A DNA stretch of 64,000 nucleotides from Bacteroidota bacterium (GTDB lineage Bacteria > Bacteroidota > Ignavibacteria > UBA10030 > SZUA-254): the NCBI GenBank assembly GCA_036522515.1, contig DATDFQ010000058.1, forward strand, positions 1 through 64,000, written 5' to 3'. Each line of letters opens with the position of its first letter. The first letter of the stretch is position 1. The notes beneath the pieces are model-generated. The model saw only the letters and a list, made by a program, of their open reading frames with translations. It searched no databases and was not told where the DNA came from. Of the stretch, positions 48,117-56,194 are shown in pieces. The position numbers and the translations under genes were made by a program.

Positions 48117-49942
48117 TTCAGCACACCCCCTTCGCCTTTTCTATCGATCAACTCCGCCTGATCGGCGAGGATCGGGTGCGCCGTCACGTCCTTCGTGGAG
48201 ACCTCACGATCGAGAACAATCGCCAGCCTCACGGCGGAGAGCGATGTGCCCCCGAGGTCGAAAAAGTGATCCCGCCTGCCTATCTGTTCTTTGGCAATGC
48301 CAAGTACCTCCGCCCACGCGGCCGCCAACCGTTGCTCGGTCTTCGTGCCCGGCCCCTCGTGGCGTTGGTCGGCGTGATCGAGCTCTCCGGCGAGCGCCGT
48401 CAGCGCCTTCCGGTCGATCTTGCCGTTCCCCGTCAGCGGCAGCACGCGCCGCCAGGAGAAAGCGGACGGAACCATATACCTGGGCAGCAACTCGCCGAGC
48501 CGCTCCCGCATCATGGCGGGATCCACCTGGTCGCCTGAGTAGAAAGCCACCAATTGCCGGCTCTGGTCGGGGCGTTCCGTGATTACAACGGCGGCTTCGC
48601 TCACACCGGGGACACGGAGAAGTTTGTTCTCAATCTCTCCGATCTCTATCCGGAATCCGCTGATCTTCACCTGACTATCCTTGCGGCCGAGGTACTCCAG
48701 CTTCCCGTCAGGCAACCAACGGCCAAAGTCCCCGCTCCGATACATCCGTTGGCCCGGGCGGCACGGATCAGCGAGGAACGCCTGTTCCGTCCGCTCGGGA
48801 TCGTTGATGTATCCCCTGCCGACACAAACCCCGGAAAAGCAGATCTCGCCGGCAGCGCCCGCGGACACCGGCGATAGCTGTTCGTCCATGAGGTAGATGT
48901 TCACGTTACTGATGGGCCGGCCGAGGGGAACTCGCTCCCCGGACGGGGCCCGATCCATGATCTCGTGGTTGGTATCGTCCGAGGTTTCGGTGAGCCCGTA
49001 CGCGTTCACAAGTCTGATCCGGGGTTGAACCGCGAACCAACGCTCGACCAACTCCTTCTTCAAAGCCTCGCCCGTGGCCACCACATATTGGAGATCGGGC
49101 AACGAGCGCGGGGTCCGCGATAGATCGGAAATGAGTACTTCGAGGTAGGAGGGCACAACCTGAACGATATTGACTCCGGTTTCGACGATCCTCTGGAGGA
49201 ACCGCCCTGCGTCGAGAATGATCTCCTGCTCGACCAGGTGCGTGCGACCGCCTGCCAGCACCGCTGAAATCAGCTGCCAGAGAGAGATGTCGAAGCACTG
49301 TGGCGCCGTCTGGGCCACCACCGTTCCCTCGCCGATTTCGAGATCGTCGATCTTCGCGATGAGGTGGTTGAGCATCCCTTCATGCTCGCACATCGCCCCT
49401 TTGGGTTCGCCGGTTGAGCCGGATGTGAAGTAAATATATGCGAGCTGGTTGGGCGCCACGGGAATTCTAAGATCGCCGTCGGGATGATTTTCTCTGAATG
49501 CCTCCTCGATGAAAAACCTCCCGACTCCCGGCACCGAGTCGAGCGCCCGTTCGAGCATCACAATGCTGCCCCGTTCTGTCAGGACGAGCCGGCAACCCGC
49601 CCGCGAGAGCATTTTGGCGATTCGATCAGGGGGAAAATGCGGCTCGACGGGTAAGTACGCCCCGCCGGCCTTGAAGATTGCGATCACCGCGGTCAACCAG
49701 TCCAGATTGCGTTCGGTCACCACCCCCACGACACCTTCGCGTGAGAGCCCCCGTTTCACCAGAGCCCTGGCCAGTTGATTGGCGCGAGAATTGAGCTCCC
49801 GGTACGTCATCTGTCCGTTGCCGTTCGTGGCTGCGATGGCGGTCGGGCGCGCCCGGGCCTGGTCCTCGAAGAGTTCGTGGACCCGGCTATCGGGAAGGGT
49901 CCGGCTGGGTCCAACACCCTGCACACTGCCGGGGTCGATCAT
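48113..49942 (-). CDS. NRPS adenylation-carrier (A-PCP) protein
   Basis: A 609-residue single-module activator. A domain about 20-520: A3 TSGSTGEPKG (172-181), A5 NAYGLTET (313-320), A7 YRSGDFGRW, A8 GRKDSQVKISGFRIE, A10 NGKID with catalytic K508. The carrier domain has S567 in FFDLGGTSLS as phosphopantetheine site. Substrate-pocket positions by eye: D218-I219-W222 at the start and D322-D323 at the GrsA 330/331 positions, acidic residues that could bind a side-chain amino group as in diaminopropionate (inference). There is no C, TE or E domain. Both ends overlap neighbours by 4 bases (ATGA). Needs a 4'-phosphopantetheinyl transferase from elsewhere. Confidence 0.93.
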   Translation of the reverse strand: MIDPGSVQGVGPSRTLPDSRVHELFEDQARARPTAIAATNGNGQMTYRELNSRANQLARALVKRGLSREGVVGVVTERNLDWLTAVIAIFKAGGAYLPVEPHFPPDRIAKMLSRAGCRLVLTERGSIVMLERALDSVPGVGRFFIEEAFRENHPDGDLRIPVAPNQLAYIYFTSGSTGEPKGAMCEHEGMLNHLIAKIDDLEIGEGTVVAQTAPQCFDISLWQLISAVLAGGRTHLVEQEIILDAGRFLQRIVETGVNIVQVVPSYLEVLISDLSRTPRSLPDLQYVVATGEALKKELVERWFAVQPRIRLVNAYGLTETSDDTNHEIMDRAPSGERVPLGRPISNVNIYLMDEQLSPVSAGAAGEICFSGVCVGRGYINDPERTEQAFLADPCRPGQRMYRSGDFGRWLPDGKLEYLGRKDSQVKISGFRIEIGEIENKLLRVPGVSEAAVVITERPDQSRQLVAFYSGDQVDPAMMRERLGELLPRYMVPSAFSWRRVLPLTGNGKIDRKALTALAGELDHADQRHEGPGTKTEQRLAAAWAEVLGIAKEQIGRRDHFFDLGGTSLSAVRLAIVLDREVSTKDVTAHPILADQAELIDRKGEGGVLK

Positions 49943-51309
49943 CTTACGCCTCCCCCACCCGGCGCCACTTTCGTGAGCGATCGGTTTTCATTGAGTGACG
50001 GATCATACGGATTACGCGCAGCCGACCGGACGGCATCGCGCCGAAATGGCTGGTGTTCACCGTATGTCAGCGTCCGCCAGAGCCACTCGAGCGGTCCGAA
50101 CCGAAAATGGCGAAGCCAGATTGGGGCCATCACGAGTTGGGAGGAATAAATCGCGAAGACGATGAGGATCTGGCCGGTGCGGGGCACGCTCCCAAAATAA
50201 CCGAAACCGGTTCCATAAAAGATCATCGTGCAGATGAGGGTTTGCAGGATGTAATTCGAAAATGCCATGCGGCCAACGGCTGCCATCCGCTCCCTTAGGG
50301 CCAAAGCCCGCGAGCTCTGGCACCAGAGCATGACAAGGCCGGTCCATCCCAGCGCGACGAGATAGCTTCCCCAGTAGTTGTATTGCCCTCCCAGATAGGC
50401 CGAATATCCGGCGTCCCAGTTTCTCGAGAAGTTCTGAACGACCCCGAACAGGATCACGGGAATTCCAACGAGCAGCCCCGTCCCCATGAGCGCCCGGTAC
50501 CGCCCGCGGCTCCACCGCGCATGGAAAGCGCCGAGCTTGAACAGGGCCATCCCGAGGAGCATCAGGCTCGAGACCTTCCAGGCGTAAAATGTGAGAAACT
50601 CCGAGGTCTCTATGTCGAGCGCGCTCTCTACGCGGTCCGGCATCTGCTCGATCCAGGAGCCCCGATACGCCGCCAGCTCCTCGTTGATCGATTGCGGACC
50701 CGGCCGCCAGTCGTCGATGAAATCGGCTCTGCTCCCGGGAGAGAGGTGCGGTACCCAGAACAAAGCGAGTCCGATTGCGATCAGCGAGCCGATCGCCGCC
50801 AGAACCAGAGCATAGGATACGAGCGTCCCCGGGCTTTTGCGCCGAACAAGGTAGGCGAAAAGCCCGCACATTCCGAACGTATAAAGAATGTCGCCATACC
50901 AGAGCAGATACGCGTGCAGAAGCCCGAACAGGATCAGCCAGCCCATCCGCCGATAATGGAGGCGCGTCGCCCGGGCTCCCGACCGTTCCGCATTCTGCCA
51001 CATGAGAACGATGCCCGCCCCGAACAGCATCGAGAATATCGAAATGAATTTCTGATCCGCCAGCAGGTGCGAGAAGAGCCACACGAGGAAATTTGTCCCG
51101 GTCAGATCGCCGTACGCCGCCGGATTCTGGTACACCGCCTCCACCATCGCGAACAATTGGATATTCATCACGAGGATTCCGAGCAGCGCAAAGCCGCGCA
51201 GCACATCCATCGGGACGATCCGTTCCGTTTCGCCCACAGGCCCCGCAAACGCCCTGCCGCCCGCGGCAGAGGTCAATCCGTCGTGGTCTCGCAAGCTCAC
51301 GGCAGTCAT
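49939..51309 (-). CDS. DUF418 family membrane protein (YeiB-like)
   Basis: A 456-residue integral membrane protein with about 10 hydrophobic helices and the family N-terminus ERIVPMDVLRGFALLGILVMNI. The C-terminal DUF418 region ends in LEWLWRTLTYGEHQPFRR. The family is distantly related to membrane acyltransferases (HGSNAT/DUF1624), but its biochemical role is not established. ATG at 51309 was preferred to an upstream GTG (51336) because GAGGGAG stands at SD distance and it avoids a 26-base overlap. It sits between the two NRPS pieces and is coupled at both ends, so it may acylate or move the product (inference). Confidence 0.85.
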   Translation of the reverse strand: MTAVSLRDHDGLTSAAGGRAFAGPVGETERIVPMDVLRGFALLGILVMNIQLFAMVEAVYQNPAAYGDLTGTNFLVWLFSHLLADQKFISIFSMLFGAGIVLMWQNAERSGARATRLHYRRMGWLILFGLLHAYLLWYGDILYTFGMCGLFAYLVRRKSPGTLVSYALVLAAIGSLIAIGLALFWVPHLSPGSRADFIDDWRPGPQSINEELAAYRGSWIEQMPDRVESALDIETSEFLTFYAWKVSSLMLLGMALFKLGAFHARWSRGRYRALMGTGLLVGIPVILFGVVQNFSRNWDAGYSAYLGGQYNYWGSYLVALGWTGLVMLWCQSSRALALRERMAAVGRMAFSNYILQTLICTMIFYGTGFGYFGSVPRTGQILIVFAIYSSQLVMAPIWLRHFRFGPLEWLWRTLTYGEHQPFRRDAVRSAARNPYDPSLNENRSLTKVAPGGGGVR

Positions 51310-51310
51310 C

Positions 51311-53791
51311 CTATATCTCCCTCGCCGGGTTGCCACCCCACCGCGCTCCCGGCGGAATAGTCTCCCCCTTCATCAGAAAGGAGTCCGCCGCGAGCACCGC
51401 GCCATCCCCCATCGTCACGCCGTAGTGCACGAACGCGCCCACCCCGATGGTGCAGCCGGAGCCAATCGCGATGGGGCCCGATTTATAGGTGCCGTCCTCC
51501 TGCGAATCACACTGGACAATGGTTTGCTGATTGAGCACGCACTCGTCCCCGATGACGGTGAGCGTCGGCTCGGAGATGAAGACGCCGTCGTCGAACACCC
51601 TCCTGCCGAACTTCACACCTATCAGACGCCAGAGAATGCTCTTGAACGGCGTGCCATCGAAGAGGTGAAGGAAGTTGATCGGGTGCAGCTTCCAGACGCG
51701 CTCAACCCACCAAAAACCCCGGTCATAGATCGAACAGATGGCCGGCGGTGGCGGGCCGAGCGCCTCGAACCACCGTTCCACGAGCGCGTAGTAGGTCGCG
51801 GCGACCACAGCGCTGAGGGCGAACATCGCCGCCATGACCGCATGGCCGAATGCGTCGGCGAATAACTCGAGGGCCGCAAGGTCGATGAGCGCTATGAGGA
51901 AAACACCGAGCCACCGCGTGGAGAGAAAGATGCCGATCGTCCAGAGGTTGAAGCGGTTCTTCGCGGCCAGGCCCCGGCGCAGCGCTTCGCCCGTGCGCAG
52001 ATGGTCGAAGCGGCTGTCGCGCTCGACGGACCGCGGAATCTCAAAAGGCGGCGACCCGAGCAGGCCCACCCCTTCCCGAATCTTGCCGTCGATCGGGACC
52101 ATGACCTTCGTCCCGAGCAGGACGTTATCGCCCGTCCTCCCGCCGGCGGGGTAGGTGACGTAATTGCCCAGGAAGTTGCGGGGGCCTATCGCCGCCTGCG
52201 ACAGTCGGAACGACGAGCTCGAGATCTCATCGGTGATCACGTTCAGGCCGTCGGCGACCATGGTGCCGGTACCGACGGACGTCAGGAAAGGGTACGAGGT
52301 GGTCACTTCGCTGCCAAAATTCGATCCGGTTTGCACGAAGGGCGTGAGGCGATAGCCGGCCCACCTCAAAAAGTGGACGATGTAGGAGCTGTCACCGAAG
52401 AGCATCGGATAGAACCGCAGCCTGCTGAGAGCCGCGGTGAACCGGTAGAGGGTGTAGCGGAACCCATAAAGCGGATAGACCGTATCCGGCTTGATGAAGA
52501 TCCTCAACGCGCGGGGGACGGTGCCGATGGCGAGGAGACCGACGAGCATCTCGCCGAAGAAGAGAACGGACGAGAAGGCAAACGCCTCGATCAGGAGTCC
52601 GCTCGCCGTCAAAACACCGGCGCCGGCGTGCACGCCCGGGTCGAGCATCTCGACCAGTGAAGACACCTGGGCAAACAGAATCCCCAGGCCAAGCTCGAGG
52701 AGCGGGGCGGCGATTAACAGGATTCTGATCAGCGTGAGGGCGCCGGAAACGGCCCGTCGGACCGTGCCGTTCCCCCCGGGAGACGGCGGAATTCGCAAGT
52801 AGTTGGTTTCCGTGCGCAGCGCCGGGGATCCGTGCCATCGCTCTCCGGCCGGCACCGCCTGACCGCGCAGGAGCGCGGAGGAATGACCGAGCTGCGCTCC
52901 GTCGCCCATTGCGGTATCGATATCGAGGACGGACATCTCGCCCACGAAAACGTTCCGGCCGAGAGTCACAGGTCCGATCTCTATCCGGCCGGCCTGCGCC
53001 CGGTAGCAGAGGAGGCTCGCCTCCCTGCGGATGACCGTTCCCGCGCCGATCGTCAGCAGGTCGGTGCAGACGGGGATGCGCCGCGAGAGGATCACCGCCC
53101 CGGCGCCGACTTTGGCGCCCAGCGCCCGCAGATAGAGACCGTACAGCGGCGAGCCGACAAACAGGTAGGGGGCTGGATTCGAATGAATCAGTGTCTTGAC
53201 GATCCAGAAGCGGACGTACCCCAGGCTCCAGAGGCGAATCTTTCGCGCCTCCCAGCGGCCGACCAGCAGCCATTTCGCCGCAATGGGCACCGTACATACG
53301 ACCAGGAAAACCACGCCGCCGAAGAGCACGAGGCGTACTATCCGCTCGGCGCCCGCAGCTCCGGCGACGAGCGATTGATAGCCCCCCAGGGCAGCGAGGA
53401 CGCCGAGATACGAAAACCCGAAGTAGAAGAGGGCCTGCAGGGCACCGGCTACCACGTACTCGCGCGAGACGATAGGTGTAGGTGGATCCGGCGCCTCCGC
53501 TGTCGGGGTGCCGGCGGGATGGGCGGGAGTGGCTTCTGCGACCGCCGCCGCGAGGCCGCTGATCGTCGGATGCGCGTAGACGTCTTTCATCGAGATCGAC
53601 GGCAGGCCGCCGCGCTTTCTCACCCGCGCGCAGAAATGCGCCATGACCAGCGAGTCCGCCCCGAGGTCACAAAAGAAATTGCTATCCACAGAGACGCGAT
53701 CGAGCTTCAGCACTTCAGCGAGCAGCTCGGCGAAGCCAGTCTCGACGTCCGTCGCCTCGTCCGGGAGATGCTCCTCAACGGCCGTTCTCAT
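51311..53791 (-). CDS. carrier domain plus Pls-type membrane/LbH terminal domain
   Basis: An 826-residue protein. Residues 15-85 are a carrier domain with S47 in FFCDLGADSLVM. From about 108 on, pairs of TM helices (about 110-175, 350-425, 620-690) alternate with three left-handed beta-helix (hexapeptide, acetyltransferase-like) blocks, for example VGAGAVILSRRIPVCTDLLTIGAGTV, TGDNVLLGTKVMVP and IGSGCTIGVGAFVHYGVTMGDGA. This is the terminal domain (TIGR02353-type) that follows A-T in epsilon-poly-lysine-synthetase-like NRPSs and forms the amide bonds there. Here it is detached from the A domain and has its own carrier. ATG at 53791 overlaps the SbnB-like stop; the upstream open frame inside that gene is a shadow. 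Confidence 0.88.
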   Translation of the reverse strand: MRTAVEEHLPDEATDVETGFAELLAEVLKLDRVSVDSNFFCDLGADSLVMAHFCARVRKRGGLPSISMKDVYAHPTISGLAAAVAEATPAHPAGTPTAEAPDPPTPIVSREYVVAGALQALFYFGFSYLGVLAALGGYQSLVAGAAGAERIVRLVLFGGVVFLVVCTVPIAAKWLLVGRWEARKIRLWSLGYVRFWIVKTLIHSNPAPYLFVGSPLYGLYLRALGAKVGAGAVILSRRIPVCTDLLTIGAGTVIRREASLLCYRAQAGRIEIGPVTLGRNVFVGEMSVLDIDTAMGDGAQLGHSSALLRGQAVPAGERWHGSPALRTETNYLRIPPSPGGNGTVRRAVSGALTLIRILLIAAPLLELGLGILFAQVSSLVEMLDPGVHAGAGVLTASGLLIEAFAFSSVLFFGEMLVGLLAIGTVPRALRIFIKPDTVYPLYGFRYTLYRFTAALSRLRFYPMLFGDSSYIVHFLRWAGYRLTPFVQTGSNFGSEVTTSYPFLTSVGTGTMVADGLNVITDEISSSSFRLSQAAIGPRNFLGNYVTYPAGGRTGDNVLLGTKVMVPIDGKIREGVGLLGSPPFEIPRSVERDSRFDHLRTGEALRRGLAAKNRFNLWTIGIFLSTRWLGVFLIALIDLAALELFADAFGHAVMAAMFALSAVVAATYYALVERWFEALGPPPPAICSIYDRGFWWVERVWKLHPINFLHLFDGTPFKSILWRLIGVKFGRRVFDDGVFISEPTLTVIGDECVLNQQTIVQCDSQEDGTYKSGPIAIGSGCTIGVGAFVHYGVTMGDGAVLAADSFLMKGETIPPGARWGGNPAREI

Positions 53792-54801
53792 CGGGCAGTC
53801 TCGTAAAAAAAGTCCGTTACCCGGAGGTCTTGCCCTGAGGCGACCGCCTGGTCGTACACCCACTTGCCGACCGCCACATCCAGGATCCCCATACCGAAGG
53901 GGGAAAAAATGATCGGCCGCTCCCGGTTCACCGACCGGTGACCCAGGATGATGTCGCTCAAAGTGCCCGTGACGAAGGCCCGGTTCCCGGTCTGCTGCTC
54001 GGTGAGATGCGGGGAAGTATTTGCCTTCATGACATGATCCACATCGTCGACCACGTTCTGGGATCTGAGGAGGATTCCGGGGGCCAGATCGCGAAGCGAG
54101 ATGTGCAGGACCAGCGGGTTGTGCCCGAACAGCGCCGGATCGGTGATGTGAGGAGCGGAGGCGACCGTCGTGAAGACGATCATGTCGGACTCCCTGAGAA
54201 GCTCCGTCACTTCGGAAACGGCCCTCACCGTGCGATGGAGCTCGGGGCGGCACGCCGTGTTTCGAAATTTCTCGCTCTCGGAAGGCAACGCGTCGCACAG
54301 GCGGACGTTATCGATCGCCCATCCCGTATCAACCAGGAAGTCGTAGACGTACCGGGCGATAAATCCCGTGCCCACGATCCCCAGCGTGCGAGCCCTGCGC
54401 TCCCGCCCATTCATCCAGTACGCGGCGAGAGCGGCCGATGCCGCCGTGCGCGCAGCCGAGATGATCGAGCTTTCGATGATGGCAAAAGGGTATCCGGTCT
54501 CGTAACTATTAAGCACGAGCACCGCCGAAGCGCGCGGAAAGCCGCGCCGGACGTTCTCAGGAAAACTGGCGATCCACTTCAGTCCTGCAACGCCCACCCC
54601 GTCTCCCAGGTAAGCCGGAAGCGCAATGATCCGGCAGTCCGGCTTGTCGGGGAACCGGAGGAAATGGCTGTCGGGATTGACGGTCTGATTGTTGGCGTGC
54701 GCGAGATAGGCATCCCGAACGACGTCGATGCACTCCGCGCGATGCGCGCGGATGACATCGGAGACTGTCTTGCCATTGATGATCGAGATCGGGAATTCCA
54801 T
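53788..54801 (-). CDS. SbnB-like dehydrogenase for 2,3-diaminopropionate synthesis
   Basis: A 337-residue member of the ornithine cyclodeaminase/mu-crystallin family. NAD-binding motif LGIVGTGFIARYVYDFL (about 140-156) and active-site lysine K75 in AGLKWIASFPEN, with DPALFGHNPLVLHISLRDL typical of SbnB. In known pathways SbnB oxidises N-(1-amino-1-carboxyethyl)-glutamate to L-2,3-diaminopropionate and 2-oxoglutarate. It follows the SbnA-like gene by 9 bases and is coupled (ATGA) to the carrier/LbH gene, so the amino acid is very probably the building block of the assembly line. It could otherwise be an ordinary OCD-family enzyme; the SbnA neighbour argues against that. Confidence 0.87.
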   Translation of the reverse strand: MEFPISIINGKTVSDVIRAHRAECIDVVRDAYLAHANNQTVNPDSHFLRFPDKPDCRIIALPAYLGDGVGVAGLKWIASFPENVRRGFPRASAVLVLNSYETGYPFAIIESSIISAARTAASAALAAYWMNGRERRARTLGIVGTGFIARYVYDFLVDTGWAIDNVRLCDALPSESEKFRNTACRPELHRTVRAVSEVTELLRESDMIVFTTVASAPHITDPALFGHNPLVLHISLRDLAPGILLRSQNVVDDVDHVMKANTSPHLTEQQTGNRAFVTGTLSDIILGHRSVNRERPIIFSPFGMGILDVAVGKWVYDQAVASGQDLRVTDFFYETAR

Positions 54802-54810
54802 GGTCGTCCG

Positions 54811-55878
54811 TCAAAGTTGGGCTGCCCACGACGGGTTGAATACCGTATCAAGGTATGCCGTTCCACGGTCAGCGCACAGGAACAGGACCGTCGGGAGCTT
54901 CCCGTTATGCATCCGCCATCTGTATCGTTTGATCGCAGCGTAGGCCGTCCCGCTCGACCCGCCCACCAGGAGTCCATGGGTCATGAGCAGCTCGCGGCAC
55001 GCTTCCACAGTTTCCCGCTCAGGCACCAGCACCACGTCGTCGATGACGGCATGAGATAACAACGGGGGGACGATGCTCGAGCCGACGCCGGGAATATGGC
55101 GCTTCGCGGGCGTGTCACCGAAAATGACAGATCCCGCCGCGTCAACGGCGATGATCCGGATGGAGGGATAGCGCAGTTTGAGCCGTCGGGACATACCCGC
55201 GATGGTTCCCGCAGTGCTCACGCCGATGAAGGCGTAGTCGAGCGAATCGAACTCAGCGCATATCTCCCCCGCGGTGAGCTCGTAATGCGCTTCCATAGCG
55301 TCCGGGTTCCCATACTGGTTGGTCCAAAAGGAATCCGGTATACTGGCGCACAGCCGCTTCACCATATCCAGCCGGGTCTTGAGAAACCCTCCGGTGTCGT
55401 CGCGCTCCTCAACCTTCACCACCCGCGGACAGAGACGGCGAAGGAACGCTTCATACGTTCCGGAAATGTTCGGATCGATTACCGGTATGAACTTGAGCCC
55501 CAGCAGGTGCGTGTAGGCGGCAAGGGCGCAGGCGAAATTCCCGGAGGAGGACTCTATCACCGTGGTCTCTTCGGAGATCTCTCCCCTCTCGGCAGCCCGC
55601 TTAAGAATCCAGTAGGCCGAACGGTCCTTGACACTTCCGACGGGATTGGTGTATTCAAGTTTCGCGAAGAGCCGCATCCCCTCCATGGTGAGCGGCACAT
55701 GAGGCGTGGGCCGCAGTATTTTGCGGAGCTGCTCTAGGCGGGTAACCAGATCGGGGGCCCTTTTGGGTACCGGGCGGATTTCCGGAAACGGACTCCGGAA
55801 GGCTCTGCCTACAGCCGGAGAGCGCATTTGGAACCCGAAGTCCGGGCTAATGTCGCTGTATCTTTTGATGTAGGTCAT
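54811..55878 (-). CDS. SbnA-like PLP enzyme for 2,3-diaminopropionate synthesis
   Basis: A 355-residue cysteine-synthase-fold enzyme. The PLP lysine is K84 in NPVGSVKDRSAYW, the phosphate-binding and substrate loop is ESSSGNFACALA, and GVSTAGTIAGM is the second PLP-phosphate loop. In known pathways SbnA joins O-phospho-L-serine and L-glutamate to make the SbnB substrate. ATG at 55878, preceded by GGAGGG at ideal SD spacing; the 29 extra codons upstream lack support. First gene of the six-gene operon, with nothing else coding in the 316 bases upstream. Confidence 0.88.
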   Translation of the reverse strand: MTYIKRYSDISPDFGFQMRSPAVGRAFRSPFPEIRPVPKRAPDLVTRLEQLRKILRPTPHVPLTMEGMRLFAKLEYTNPVGSVKDRSAYWILKRAAERGEISEETTVIESSSGNFACALAAYTHLLGLKFIPVIDPNISGTYEAFLRRLCPRVVKVEERDDTGGFLKTRLDMVKRLCASIPDSFWTNQYGNPDAMEAHYELTAGEICAEFDSLDYAFIGVSTAGTIAGMSRRLKLRYPSIRIIAVDAAGSVIFGDTPAKRHIPGVGSSIVPPLLSHAVIDDVVLVPERETVEACRELLMTHGLLVGGSSGTAYAAIKRYRWRMHNGKLPTVLFLCADRGTAYLDTVFNPSWAAQL

Positions 55879-56194
55879 TCGCCAACCCTCCATATTGAGG
55901 CGTTTTATCGCTGATTGGCGCACTTCAACGCAGGGAGCGCTGAAGCGGTTTCTTTTCAAAAGCAAGCGGGCGTCACGGATAGGGGCAAAGCTCGGATGAA
56001 GGTCCCCTCTTCACTGTTCAAGTTATGACCCGGGGGTGGCAAAAACAATGGGGTGAAACGGGTATTTTTTTCCTACGGGAATTAGCTGAGGAAACCCCAT
56101 CGCTGCCCGCGATATGAGCCTTCCCGACGAATTTTGGAGGGTTCCCGGGTGGCGCGATTCGATTGTAAAGAAGTTTGTGGACGGTCCTATTCGC
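55879..56194. other. gene-free spacer upstream of the Dap/NRPS operon
   Basis: A 316-base gap between the six-gene operon and the second HAF-repeat gene. The only clear signal is the GGAGGG ribosome-binding site (about 55887-55892) of the SbnA-like gene. A TTGAAG/GATAAA pair near 55902-55930 has wrong spacing for a promoter. None of the three palindrome families occurs here. The operon promoter must lie in this stretch but was not recognised. Confidence 0.6.

Noticed and set aside
53792..54298. Upstream extension of the carrier/LbH protein
   Set aside because: Overlaps the SbnB-like gene in another frame; the ATGA-coupled start gives a complete carrier domain.
47118..55878. Staphyloferrin B-type siderophore cluster
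   Set aside because: SbnA/SbnB-like genes are present, but there are no NIS synthetases, citrate-handling or siderophore transport genes; NRPS and Pls-type proteins are present instead.
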